From assembly GCA_902770195.1 (NCBI GenBank), contig CACXSA010000003.1:1-64000 (forward strand): 64,000 nt of DNA, written 5' to 3'. The notes below the pieces were generated by a model, which did no database searches, had not been told where the DNA came from, and saw only the letters and a program-made list of their open reading frames with translations. Each line of letters starts with the position of its first letter. The stretch's first letter is position 1. Positions 41,285-50,155 of this stretch are shown here, piece after piece. The stretch comes from an uncultured Prevotellaceae bacterium (GTDB lineage Bacteria > Bacteroidota > Bacteroidia > Bacteroidales > Bacteroidaceae). The position numbers and the translations under genes are program-made.

Positions 41285-42694
41285 GTGAGCTTCATCCCAT
41301 TTCTGGTATTAATCCTACTCATCACGTGTTGCGTTGCCGTCTTCGGTAACGCAACATTGGATGGTGCCTCACAGGTTTCGCTGTTGATAGCCTCGGCAGT
41401 CAGCGTGCTGGTAGGTCATTTTACGAAACGCTTGGAATGGGAGAACCTGGAACGTGAATTTTCTGAAAAGATAGCCAGTTGCACGCCGGCCATCATTATC
41501 CTTCTGCTCATTGGCGCCATTGGTGGCACGTGGATGGTGTCGGGTATCGTGCCTACCATGATTTACTATGGTATGCAGATTATCCGTCCTGAGGTTTTCC
41601 TGGTCAGCAGTAGCGTGCTGTGTGCATTGGTCAGCCTGATGATAGGCTCTTCATGGACTACGGTTGCTACGATAGGTGTGGCACTGATGGGCATTGGCAA
41701 GGCGCACGGATTTGATGATGGTTGGATAGCAGGCTCCATTATCACAGGAGCTTACTTTGGAGATAAACTGTCTCCGCTTTCCGATACTACCGTGTTGGCA
41801 TCCAGCGTCTCTGGAACGCCTCTCTTCACACATATCCATTATATGTTTTATACCACGGTGCCTACGTTCTGCATATCCACCGTCATCTTTCTCATTGCGG
41901 GTCTTACGATGGACGTGTCGGGACAAGGCAATGTGACGGAGTTCATGGAGGGATTACAGCACACCTTTGTCATTTCTCCCTGGCTGATGCTGGTCCCAGT
42001 GTTGACGGGAGTCATGATAGCCCGTCGTTTGCCGTCTATGGTGGTGTTGTTTATGGCTATCCTTCTGGCGGTCATCGTTGGAGTAGTGGTACAACCCGAA
42101 CTGGTTGCCGGCATAGCAGGCAATGCAGGGTTCGTAGGATTATACGAAGGCATGATGCGTGTTTGTTATGGCAGTAACGATATTGAGACGGGCAATACGA
42201 TGCTCAACGAATTGGTTCACACCAGTGGCATGAATGGCATGATGCCTACCATCTGGCTTATTATCTGTGCCCAGACGTTCGGTGGTGCCATCACAGCCAC
42301 AGGTCAGTTGCAGGACCTCATGCGTCACGTCCTCCGCTTTGCACATGGTACGGTGTCTCTTGTGGCATCTACGGTGGGGACGGCCTGCTTCTGTAATATC
42401 GCCACAGCCGACCAGTATCTCTCTATCATGCTCTCCAGCTCCATGTTCAAGGAGACGTATCGCAAACGGGGATATGAGTCTCGCCTGTTGAGCCGTTCGT
42501 GTGAGGACGGAGCTACTGTGACCTCTGTCCTTGTTCCGTGGAACACCTGTGGATTGACGCAGAGCACGGTACTTGGCGTTGCCACGCTGACTTATCTTCC
42601 TTATTGCTTCTTCAACTATCTCTCTCCCCTGATGAGCATCTTTGTGGCCTCTGTGGGATGGAAAATATATAAAAACAGATTGTTTAATGAGTAA
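41285..42694 (+). CDS. nhaC: NhaC-family Na+/H+ antiporter
   Basis: The 469-residue protein begins at GTG 41285 and has about 11 membrane helices. Family features are IGSSWTTVATIGVALMGIG, ITGAYFGDKLSPLSDTTVLA and SRSCEDGATVTSVLVPWNT. It exchanges Na+ for H+; related members exchange malate/Na-lactate. The last codons (FNE-stop) fall in the left arm of a heptamer-armed repeat, so the repeat set its C terminus. Confidence 0.9.
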   Translation: MSFIPFLVLILLITCCVAVFGNATLDGASQVSLLIASAVSVLVGHFTKRLEWENLEREFSEKIASCTPAIIILLLIGAIGGTWMVSGIVPTMIYYGMQIIRPEVFLVSSSVLCALVSLMIGSSWTTVATIGVALMGIGKAHGFDDGWIAGSIITGAYFGDKLSPLSDTTVLASSVSGTPLFTHIHYMFYTTVPTFCISTVIFLIAGLTMDVSGQGNVTEFMEGLQHTFVISPWLMLVPVLTGVMIARRLPSMVVLFMAILLAVIVGVVVQPELVAGIAGNAGFVGLYEGMMRVCYGSNDIETGNTMLNELVHTSGMNGMMPTIWLIICAQTFGGAITATGQLQDLMRHVLRFAHGTVSLVASTVGTACFCNIATADQYLSIMLSSSMFKETYRKRGYESRLLSRSCEDGATVTSVLVPWNTCGLTQSTVLGVATLTYLPYCFFNYLSPLMSIFVASVGWKIYKNRLFNE

Positions 42695-42850
42695 TTAGTA
42701 ATGAGTAATTATGATTACACTTTTGGGCAGTATTTTTCGTAGGGCTTGCGGGCTGTGCTTGCAAATACATCGTGCTTACATGCTTTGCTTGCTACATCGG
42801 GCTTGCATGGTTATCATAATTACTCATTTCTCATTACTCATTACTCATTC
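42685..42850 (+). repeat. Heptamer-armed inverted repeat element, copy 3 (93-bp core)
   Basis: The left arm (42685-42717) is built of GTAATGA/GTAATTA heptamers ending TTATGATTA at 42709-42717. The right arm begins TTATCATAA at 42811-42819 and continues as CTCATTA heptamers to about 42850. The 93-base core is rich in GCTTGC-like words. In the plus frame the ATG of the left inner end, the core and the right arm are open and encode the N terminus of the following enzyme. Confidence 0.85.
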
Positions 42851-43760
42851 AGCGTCCGCCCAGTCGCTGACAATGGTTGAGTTGAACTGCGAGAACATGT
42901 TCGACTGTAAGCACGACTCCCTGAAACAGGACACAGAGTGGTTGCCTGACGGACCAAGGCAGTGGACACCGGCCCGCTATTGGCGCAAGTTGAACTCTAT
43001 CGGTCAGGTTATTCTTTCCTGTCAACAAGAGGGTGTGCCCGATTTGGTCGCTCTGGTGGAGGTGGAGAACGACTCGTGCCTTTTCGATTTAACCCGGCGC
43101 TCGCTGTTGCGTAATGCTGGTTACGACTATCTGATGACCAACTCGCCCGATGTTCGCGGCATTGATGTGGCACTGCTCTATCAGCCTTTTTCTTTCCGTC
43201 CCATCTGCTATGACTGTCTCTATGTCAAACCTTTGGAAGGCATGCGTCCCACACGTGACATCCTTTATGTTCAGGGTGAAACGGTGAAGGGTGATACGCT
43301 GCATGTCTTCGTGGTTCATGCCCCCAGTCGTTTTGGAGGTGAGAAAGCTACACGTCCCAACCGTCGTGTCGTGATGGAACGTCTTGTCGAGACCATCAGC
43401 CAGCTGTCACAAGGTGCCAAAGTCATCGTGGCAGGCGACTTCAACGACTATGCCAACAGCCCCTCCCTTCTGTTCTTGGAGGAAAACGGATTGCACAACA
43501 TCACCAGCAAAGCCAAAGGCTCTCATGGTGCAGAGGGCACCTATCGCTACGAAGGACGGTGGAAGAGCATTGACCACGTATTGGTAAGTACAGCACTCAC
43601 TGATTTCGTTCTACAAACCTCTGTCAACGATGCCCCCTTCCTGTTGGAAGAAGACAAGAAAAACGGAGGAGTGAAACCTCTCCGCACCTTCAACGGCTTG
43701 CACTACCAGCGTGGCTTCAGCGACCATCTTCCCTTGGTCGTCCGTTTCAATAATCCATGA
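42711..43760 (+). CDS. Secreted endonuclease/exonuclease/phosphatase-family protein
   Basis: The catalytic part (from about residue 50) carries the EEP-family marks: ELNCENMFD, DLVALVEVENDSCLF with the metal-binding Glu, IVAGDFNDYANSP with Asp/Asn, and the C-terminal SIDHVLVS and FSDHLPLVV with the catalytic His. It would be a metal-dependent nuclease or phosphodiesterase. The signal peptide MVIIITHFSLLITHSASAQ is wholly encoded by a repeat element; ATG 42807 would give this peptide directly, while ATG 42711 adds a Cys/Leu-rich stretch from the repeat core. Export to the periplasm or beyond is expected from either start. Confidence 0.82.
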   Translation: MITLLGSIFRRACGLCLQIHRAYMLCLLHRACMVIIITHFSLLITHSASAQSLTMVELNCENMFDCKHDSLKQDTEWLPDGPRQWTPARYWRKLNSIGQVILSCQQEGVPDLVALVEVENDSCLFDLTRRSLLRNAGYDYLMTNSPDVRGIDVALLYQPFSFRPICYDCLYVKPLEGMRPTRDILYVQGETVKGDTLHVFVVHAPSRFGGEKATRPNRRVVMERLVETISQLSQGAKVIVAGDFNDYANSPSLLFLEENGLHNITSKAKGSHGAEGTYRYEGRWKSIDHVLVSTALTDFVLQTSVNDAPFLLEEDKKNGGVKPLRTFNGLHYQRGFSDHLPLVVRFNNP

Positions 43761-43778
43761 TAGTTTTTGATGAATATA

Positions 43779-43810
43779 TTTGGAAGTTTGAAAAGAAACT
43801 CCTATCTTTG
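43779..43810 (+). promoter_or_regulatory. Complete promoter of the potassium channel gene
   Basis: TTTG (43779-43782) and TATCTTTG (43803-43810) are exactly 20 bases apart; the gene starts at 43872. Confidence 0.8.
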
Positions 43811-43871
43811 CCCTGAAAATTGTAGGATTCGTAGAATTCCGACGTGACAAAGAGACTGAAAATCGATAACT

Positions 43872-44669
43872 ATGACAATAAGGGAACATATCAAGGAACT
43901 GGTAGATACAAGGAAAGACAACTTGTATTCGAGAATCTATGACTGGATAATGCTGTCAGCCATCGTGATAGGTATTATACCTTTAATGTTCAGGGAGCGC
44001 CAAAGGCTTTTCTGGTATTTTGACATCATCTCTGGAATATGCTACATGATAGATTACATCTTGAGATGGATGACGGCAGACTTGTCGTCAAAGCACAACC
44101 GTATGACGGCATTCTTGCTTTATCCCTTTACGCCAATGGCTATTATTGACTTGTTGTCTATCTTGCCGACTTTCAATATGCTCAGTTCCACCTTCAAGGT
44201 TGTCCGTGTGTCGCGACTGCTCAGACTGCTGAGGGTTATCAAAGTTGTACGATACTACGAGCCGTTGGTTATCATTCTTTCCGTGGTACGACGCCAAGGG
44301 CGGATACTATGGACTGTATTTTCATTGGCAATTTTCTATATCTTCATTACAGCACTTATCATGTTTAATGCCGAAGAGGAGGTCAATCCGGAAACGGGAC
44401 AGTACCTCTTCACCTCCTTCTTCGATGCATTCTACTGGGCTGCCTGCACGCTAACAACGGTAGGCTATGGAGATTTATACCCGATATCAAACGTGGGACG
44501 CGTTATCAGCATCATCTCTTCGATGGTGGGTATAGCCATAATAGCCCTGCCGTCAGGTATTGTGACAGCGGGCTATATTGACGAGTTGAGAAGCCGCAAA
44601 GATGCTAAGAAAGCCAAAAAGGCCAAAAGGGTAAAAGAGGCAAACGAGGCTAATAATGTTATGCCTTAA
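43872..44669 (+). CDS. Voltage-gated-type potassium channel
   Basis: The 265 residues have six membrane helices, a voltage-sensor-like S4 (VVRVSRLLRLLRVIKVVRYY) with regularly spaced Arg, and the pore loop ACTLTTVGYGDLYP whose TVGYGD is the K+ selectivity filter. The C terminus is a short Lys/Ala-rich tail without RCK domain. The tail overlaps the convergent transporter gene by 11 bases. Confidence 0.9.
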   Translation: MTIREHIKELVDTRKDNLYSRIYDWIMLSAIVIGIIPLMFRERQRLFWYFDIISGICYMIDYILRWMTADLSSKHNRMTAFLLYPFTPMAIIDLLSILPTFNMLSSTFKVVRVSRLLRLLRVIKVVRYYEPLVIILSVVRRQGRILWTVFSLAIFYIFITALIMFNAEEEVNPETGQYLFTSFFDAFYWAACTLTTVGYGDLYPISNVGRVISIISSMVGIAIIALPSGIVTAGYIDELRSRKDAKKAKKAKRVKEANEANNVMP

Positions 44670-46281
44670 TGTTTGGCTCTTCCAATCCGATACCTTTCTT
44701 CTTGTCAACAACCTTCAGCAGCAAGCCGAGCAGGAGGGCTGCTACACCCAGTGAGGCCAACATGACCAGCGGAGCGGTATAGTCAAACTGTGTAGGGTCG
44801 GTGACACCAGGATTTGTGGCGTCAAGCACCTTACCGATGAGCAGGGGGAACAGCCACAGACCAATGTTCTGAATCCAGAATATCAGGGCATAGGCAGAAC
44901 CAATGACCTTGGCATCAACGAGCTTGGGAACGGAGGGCCACAACGAAGCGGGTACTAAGGAGAAGGATGCTCCCAGAACCAGGATGGTGGTATAGGCAAT
45001 GATGATTCCTCCAACAGCATTTCCCTTGAACATGGGCAATACGAAGGCGAAGGTCAGGTGACAACCGATGAGCAGCAGTGAGCCCAATACCAGCATGGTA
45101 GCAGCCTTGCCGTGATGGTCGAGATAGCTTCCCAGAATAGGAGTGATAAGCACTGCCAACAGAGGGAACACGGCAAAGATAGACTCTGCCGACTGGCGCA
45201 TGAAGCCCATATAGCAATAGGTGATAAGTGCTATGACGGACATGGCCAGAAGACCGTACTTCGTGGCGCTTTTCTTCTGGAAGTTAGAGGCAAAGCCAGT
45301 GGCTGCAACAATAAGCATGATGACATACTGAATGATGGTTACGTCGGGCTTTGCCCAGAAAGAGTCTGCCTCGGGAGGGGTCAGCGTCAGGTTGCACTGT
45401 AACATGTTAACAGCATACTTCTGGAAGGGGAAGATGGCTGAATAGTAAAGCACGCAAAGCAGGGCTACAATCCAGAAACCACTGTCGCTGAGAATCTTGC
45501 CGATATCCGATACCTTGAAGGGATCGTCCTTCTCCTCAGCCTCACCGGTCTGTGCGTCAAGTTTCTGATCCATGAAGAAATAGACAATGGTCATGATGAG
45601 GGCAATGCACATCAGCACAACGCCAAAGGCTACGGAACGGCTTACGCTGACCTCGCCACCCAGACGGGCAAAGAAGGGCGAGAAAATCATACAGGTGGCA
45701 ACACCCAGTCGGGCCAATGCCATCTCGGAACCCATTGCCAGTGCCATTTCACGTCCCTTGAACCACTTCACGATTCCTCTGGACACGGTAATGCCAGCCA
45801 TCTCACAACCACAACCGAAAATCATAAAGCCACAGGCAGCAAACTTGGCAGAGGCAGGCATGCCCTCGTAGAATGGAGAAACACCTAGTTCGTCGAAGCC
45901 AGGGATGTAGTTGAGGTTGTTGTTAAACCATGTCTCCAAGCTACTGCCAATGAAGCCGTCGCTGACAGCATACCATTTCACGCAGGCACCAACGAGCATG
46001 ACAGCTGCGGAGAGGACTGCCGTGAAACGGACGCCCATCTTGTCGAGGATGATACCTGCGAAGATGAGGAAAAATACGAATACGTTAAGGAATACCTCCG
46101 AGCCCTGCATGGTACCGAAGGCGGTAGAGTCCCAACCACGGGTTTCCTGCATGAGGTCTTTGATGGGTGAGAGAATGTCCATAAAGATATATGAACAGAA
46201 CATGGCCATAGCCAATAGCAGTAGTGCAGTCCAGCGCATAGCTGCTGAGTCTCTCAGTGTCTTTTGAATTGCTTGTGTCAT
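44659..46281 (-). CDS. Major facilitator superfamily transporter
   Basis: The 540-residue protein has 12 or more hydrophobic helices and MFS features such as FLIFAGIILDKMGVRFTAVL (loop 2-3 motif) and LITPILGSYLDHHGKAATML (the equivalent loop of the second half). A glycine-rich repeat (FMIFGCGCEMAGITVSRGIV) follows. Substrate unknown; the layout resembles nitrate/nitrite and oxalate-formate-type members. It follows an S9 peptidase in the same direction, so peptides or amino acids are possible. Confidence 0.8.
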   Translation of the reverse strand: MTQAIQKTLRDSAAMRWTALLLLAMAMFCSYIFMDILSPIKDLMQETRGWDSTAFGTMQGSEVFLNVFVFFLIFAGIILDKMGVRFTAVLSAAVMLVGACVKWYAVSDGFIGSSLETWFNNNLNYIPGFDELGVSPFYEGMPASAKFAACGFMIFGCGCEMAGITVSRGIVKWFKGREMALAMGSEMALARLGVATCMIFSPFFARLGGEVSVSRSVAFGVVLMCIALIMTIVYFFMDQKLDAQTGEAEEKDDPFKVSDIGKILSDSGFWIVALLCVLYYSAIFPFQKYAVNMLQCNLTLTPPEADSFWAKPDVTIIQYVIMLIVAATGFASNFQKKSATKYGLLAMSVIALITYCYMGFMRQSAESIFAVFPLLAVLITPILGSYLDHHGKAATMLVLGSLLLIGCHLTFAFVLPMFKGNAVGGIIIAYTTILVLGASFSLVPASLWPSVPKLVDAKVIGSAYALIFWIQNIGLWLFPLLIGKVLDATNPGVTDPTQFDYTAPLVMLASLGVAALLLGLLLKVVDKKKGIGLEEPNIKA

Positions 46282-46315
46282 TATCTTTTCTTTTTAATTC
46301 TTTCTCTTTTTTTTA

Positions 46316-46374
46316 TTCCCACACTGGGAATGTTTTGTTCCCACGTTGGGAATATAATGTTCCCACGCTGGGAA
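46316..46374. repeat. Three tandem 15-bp palindromic hairpins
   Basis: TTCCCACACTGGGAA (46316-46330), TTCCCACGTTGGGAA (46338-46352) and TTCCCACGCTGGGAA (46360-46374) recur every 22 bases between the S9 peptidase and the MFS gene. Each can form a short stem. They may attenuate read-through or stabilise mRNA ends; there is no T-run, so they are not typical terminators. Confidence 0.85.
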
Positions 46375-46379
46375 TAAAT

Positions 46380-48638
46380 TTACTTCAGCCAGCGGTTGAG
46401 CCAGTCGAAGAAGGTTCGCTGCCAGAGAATACCATTCTGAGGTTTCAGTACCCAGTGGTTCTCGTCAGGGAAGATAAGTAGCTCTGCAGGAATACCACGC
46501 AGACGAGCTGCATTGAAAGCTCCCATTCCTTGGTTATATACAATGCGATAGTCCTTCTCACCGTGGATGCAGAGGATAGGAGTGTCCCATTTATCTACAA
46601 ACTTGTGGGGTGAGTTCTCGTAGGTCTTGGCAGCACGGGCGGTGCGGTCCTTATTCCAATAGGCATCATCGTATTCCCAGTTTGAGAAGAACACTTCTTC
46701 GGTATCTGTGTACATGGACTCCAGATTGAAAGCGCCATCGTGTGAAATGAAAGCCTTGAAACGCTTGTCGTGATGGCCAGCGAGATAGTAAACACTGAAT
46801 CCACCGAACGAAGCACCAACGGCACCCAAGCGATTCTTGTCAACGAAAGGCAGAGAGTCGGCAGCAAAGTCGATGGCTGAGAGATAGTCATCCATACACT
46901 GTCCCGTCCAGTCACCGCTGATTTCCTCTTTCCACTCTTGTCCGAAGCCAGGCAGACCGTGACGGTTAGGTGCAACGACAACATAGCCATTGGCTGCCAT
47001 CATCTGGAAGTTCCAGCGGTAGCTCCAGAATTGTGATACTGGACTCTGAGGTCCACCTTCGCAGAAGAGCAGGGTGGGGTACTTCTTGCCTTCTTCGTAG
47101 TTGGCAGGTAGCATCACCCATACCAGTTCCTTCTTACCATCAGTAGTGGGAACCCAGTATTGTTGCATCTTTCCAAAAGTCAACTGGTCCAAAATGTGCT
47201 TATTCTCAAAAGTCAGCTGGGTAATCTGGGCTTTGGCTTCTTTCCCCTTGGCTTTAAGCTGTGGCGTAACCATATAGATGTCCGTAGGAGTGCTCAGACT
47301 CTGACGGGTGGCCAGGATGCTTTGTCCGTTGTTAGCCATCTGGATACTTGTCCAGTCATCCCAGGTCTCTGTGAGCTGTGTAATCTCATCTTTCTGGCTA
47401 GCCATATACATATTGCAGCAGCCGTGCCAAACGCTCAGGAAATAGAACTGCGGGTCGGTGCTCTTCACACTTTTCACTTTTTTCTTTCCGCTTTTCACTT
47501 CTCCTGGTGCCCAACAGAAAGCTTCCACATCACTCTTCCAATTGAGATAACGCTTCAAACCATTTTCCAACGAATAGATACACAGGCGGTTGAGGTCAGC
47601 CTCATAGCCGTCACGAGCCATAGACTGCCATGCTATATATTTTCCGTCTGGCGAGAACTGCGGATTTTGGTCGTAGCCGGGATTCTCTAAAGCCGTATTC
47701 TTATTTACAGCCTGATCGGCCTTGGTGTGCGAGGCATCACTTTGCGGAGCAATATAGCCTTCTGGCTTGCAGAGATTCCTGGTCTTACGTGTACTTATAT
47801 CATACAAATAGATATCAGAGTCGGTAGATGTCGCATAGTTGACACCCACCTTTTTGCGACAGGTGTATGCAATAGTCTTTGAGTCAGGACTCCATGCCAA
47901 TTGCTCAATACCCCCGAAGGGTTCCATAGGACACTCGTAGGGCTCGCCTTCTAATATATCAACCATGTCCTGAGAGATGATTTCTAATTTGACTTTCCCT
48001 TCGGTCGTCGACCTTTGGTTCTCATGTCTCATTTCTGCTTTCGCAAGGTAGGGGTGCTGAATGCTTTCTACATAGTGATCCCAATGGCGATACATCAGGT
48101 CGGTCACACGGCGACCGGTAGCTTTGGGTAAGTCGTCAGGATTCTTTTGGATGACTTCGTTGAAGGGGATTGACTGAATGAGGATAACCTGCTTGAAGTC
48201 GGGTGAAAATTTGTAACCTTCCACCTTTCCGTCTGTCTTTGACAGTTGATGGCGATCAGTACCATTGACCTTCATGCTCCATACCTCACCACCCGAAATG
48301 AAAGCGATGGTTTCATTGTCCAGCCATGAAGGGTCGCTATCACTCTTGGCACTGGTAGTCAGCAGCTGCTGACCCGTGCCATCGGCATTCATCACGTAGA
48401 GCACCTGATGGCTCTTGTTTTGCTTGACGCTATAGTAACCTACTTGGTAAACCACCTTTTGTCCGTCTGGCGAGACAGCAGTAGCACCAATGCGCCCCAT
48501 AGCCCAAAGAGCTTCAGGCGTCATCATGCGGCTCTTGAGCTTGATGTTCTGTTTTCCAATCACGTCAGTTGTCTGTGCTTGAAGGCTGCCTAGCATCATA
48601 ACAGCCAGTGCAGCAAAGGTTAAAAATCTTTTCATCAC
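46380..48638 (-). CDS. Exported S9-family prolyl-oligopeptidase-type peptidase
   Basis: The 752 residues have a signal peptide (ends LGSLQAQ), a WD-like beta-propeller with DPP IV/acylaminoacyl-peptidase repeats (SPDGQKVVYQVGYYS; WSPDSKTIAYTC; QFSPDGKYIAWQS), and a C-terminal alpha/beta-hydrolase domain. The triad is Ser in GAVGASFGGFSVYYLAG, Asp in LCIHGEKDYRIVY and His in PDENHWVLKP. It would release short peptides in the periplasm. A Lys-rich loop (VKSGKKKVKSVKST) is encoded by AGTGAAA-like heptamers at 47462-47505. Confidence 0.9.
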   Translation of the reverse strand: MMKRFLTFAALAVMMLGSLQAQTTDVIGKQNIKLKSRMMTPEALWAMGRIGATAVSPDGQKVVYQVGYYSVKQNKSHQVLYVMNADGTGQQLLTTSAKSDSDPSWLDNETIAFISGGEVWSMKVNGTDRHQLSKTDGKVEGYKFSPDFKQVILIQSIPFNEVIQKNPDDLPKATGRRVTDLMYRHWDHYVESIQHPYLAKAEMRHENQRSTTEGKVKLEIISQDMVDILEGEPYECPMEPFGGIEQLAWSPDSKTIAYTCRKKVGVNYATSTDSDIYLYDISTRKTRNLCKPEGYIAPQSDASHTKADQAVNKNTALENPGYDQNPQFSPDGKYIAWQSMARDGYEADLNRLCIYSLENGLKRYLNWKSDVEAFCWAPGEVKSGKKKVKSVKSTDPQFYFLSVWHGCCNMYMASQKDEITQLTETWDDWTSIQMANNGQSILATRQSLSTPTDIYMVTPQLKAKGKEAKAQITQLTFENKHILDQLTFGKMQQYWVPTTDGKKELVWVMLPANYEEGKKYPTLLFCEGGPQSPVSQFWSYRWNFQMMAANGYVVVAPNRHGLPGFGQEWKEEISGDWTGQCMDDYLSAIDFAADSLPFVDKNRLGAVGASFGGFSVYYLAGHHDKRFKAFISHDGAFNLESMYTDTEEVFFSNWEYDDAYWNKDRTARAAKTYENSPHKFVDKWDTPILCIHGEKDYRIVYNQGMGAFNAARLRGIPAELLIFPDENHWVLKPQNGILWQRTFFDWLNRWLK

Positions 48639-48652
48639 TTTTTATATTGGTA

Positions 48653-48660
48653 CAAAGGTA
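48653..48660 (-). promoter_or_regulatory. -7 box of the S9 peptidase gene
   Basis: The minus strand reads TACCTTTG, 15 bases upstream of the start codon at 48638. No TTTG is seen 19-21 bases further upstream. Confidence 0.55.
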
Positions 48661-48682
48661 CAATAAGAATACTTCTTATCTC

Positions 48683-50146
48683 TTATTTCTTCCTTACTGG
48701 GTCGCAAGTCAGCCCACATCCCAGCTTCTTGAAAATCTTGTGGTCAACTTCACTGAGCATAACCGTTGAGTGTACTTGGCAGTCGCGCAGCTTAGGCAGT
48801 TGCTCCAAGGCACGCCGGCAAAGGTCATCGTTCTCGGAAAGAACACTGAGGGCAACCAGTACTTCGTCGGTATGCAGACGGGGATTTTTGCCTCCCAGGT
48901 ATTCTATCTTTGTCTTCTGGATAGGCTCTATCATGCTCTGCGGGATGAGCTTGGCTTCATGGTCAATACCAGCCAGATGTTTGGTGGCGTTAAGCAACAA
49001 TGCTGCAGAACAGCCGAGCAGCGGACTAGACTTTGACGTGATAATGGTGCCGTCAGAAAGTTCGATAGCTGCAGCAGTGTGCTCTGTCAATTCCTGCTTA
49101 GCTGCAGCAGCCACCGTCACGCGACGATAAGCCGTTGTAATCTTAGCCTGGTTGAACAGCAGTTGTATCTTGTGAACTTCGTTCTCATTGTCTGCACCAT
49201 CTGCCAACTTGTTAGTGGCATCATAATATCTGCGGATAATCTCGTCACGACTGGCATTGCAGCAGGCCTCATCGTCACTGATGCAGAAACCAACCATATT
49301 GACTCCCATGTCGGTAGGTGACTTATAGGGATTTTCTCCATAGATACCTTCAAACAAGGCATTGAGCACAGGGAATATCTCGATGTCACGGTTGTAGTTG
49401 ATAGCAATCTTGTCGTATGCCTCCAGATGGAACGGGTCAATCATGTTAACATCGTTCAAGTCTGCAGTAGCTGCTTCGTAGGCTATGTTAACAGGATGCT
49501 TCAAGGGCAGGTTCCATACAGGGAAAGTCTCGAATTTAGCATATCCCGCACGGATGCCACGCTTGTTTTCATTGTAGAGTTGTGAAAGGCAAACAGCCAT
49601 TTTGCCAGAACCAGGACCAGGAGCGGTAACAATCACTAATTCGCGCGATGTCTCCACATAATCGTTCTTCCCAAAACCTTCATCGGAAGCAATCAGCTTC
49701 ACGTTATGAGGATATCCGTCTATCAGATAGTGGATATATGATTTGATGCCCATACGCTCCAAGCGGTGACGGAACTGGTCTGCTGCCCGTTGTCCGTTGT
49801 AATGGGTAATGACCACGGAACCTACCATGAAGTCACGCTGCATAAACTCGTCACGCAAGCGCAATACATCCTCATCATAGGTGATTCCAAGGTCGGCACG
49901 CACCTTGTTCTTTTCGATATCCTCGGCACTGACCACAATGACAATCTCCAGTTGGTCGCGCAATTGTCCGAACATCCTAAGTTTCGAGTCCGGTTTGAAA
50001 CCAGGCAATACACGACTGGCGTGATGGTCATCAAATAATTTTCCACCCAACTCAAGATAGAGCTTCCCGTCAAATTGAGCTATTCGCTCACGGATGTGCT
50101 CTGACTGTATCCTGAGATACTTGTCGTTATCAAATCCAATCTTCAT
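48683..50146 (-). CDS. DUF1846 (UPF0371) protein
   Basis: The 487-residue cytoplasmic protein is close to the usual family length and matches the family opening KIGFDNDKYLRIQSEHIRER. A P-loop-like segment TAPGPGSGKMAVCLSQLYNE (about residues 170-190) suggests nucleotide binding, and LIDGYPHNVKLIASDEGFG precedes it. The biochemical role of the family is not established to my knowledge. It ends 44 bases from the peptidase start and lies directly downstream of yidC in the same direction (10-base gap). Confidence 0.85.
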   Translation of the reverse strand: MKIGFDNDKYLRIQSEHIRERIAQFDGKLYLELGGKLFDDHHASRVLPGFKPDSKLRMFGQLRDQLEIVIVVSAEDIEKNKVRADLGITYDEDVLRLRDEFMQRDFMVGSVVITHYNGQRAADQFRHRLERMGIKSYIHYLIDGYPHNVKLIASDEGFGKNDYVETSRELVIVTAPGPGSGKMAVCLSQLYNENKRGIRAGYAKFETFPVWNLPLKHPVNIAYEAATADLNDVNMIDPFHLEAYDKIAINYNRDIEIFPVLNALFEGIYGENPYKSPTDMGVNMVGFCISDDEACCNASRDEIIRRYYDATNKLADGADNENEVHKIQLLFNQAKITTAYRRVTVAAAAKQELTEHTAAAIELSDGTIITSKSSPLLGCSAALLLNATKHLAGIDHEAKLIPQSMIEPIQKTKIEYLGGKNPRLHTDEVLVALSVLSENDDLCRRALEQLPKLRDCQVHSTVMLSEVDHKIFKKLGCGLTCDPVRKK

Positions 50147-50155
50147 CTTTTTACC

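Noticed and set aside
41285..41287. Doubt about a GTG start for nhaC
   Set aside because: No ATG lies nearby upstream, and the first helix begins immediately after the GTG, so the start is accepted.
46316..46374. Rho-independent terminator
   Set aside because: The hairpins are not followed by T-runs in either direction and occur in triplicate with constant spacing.
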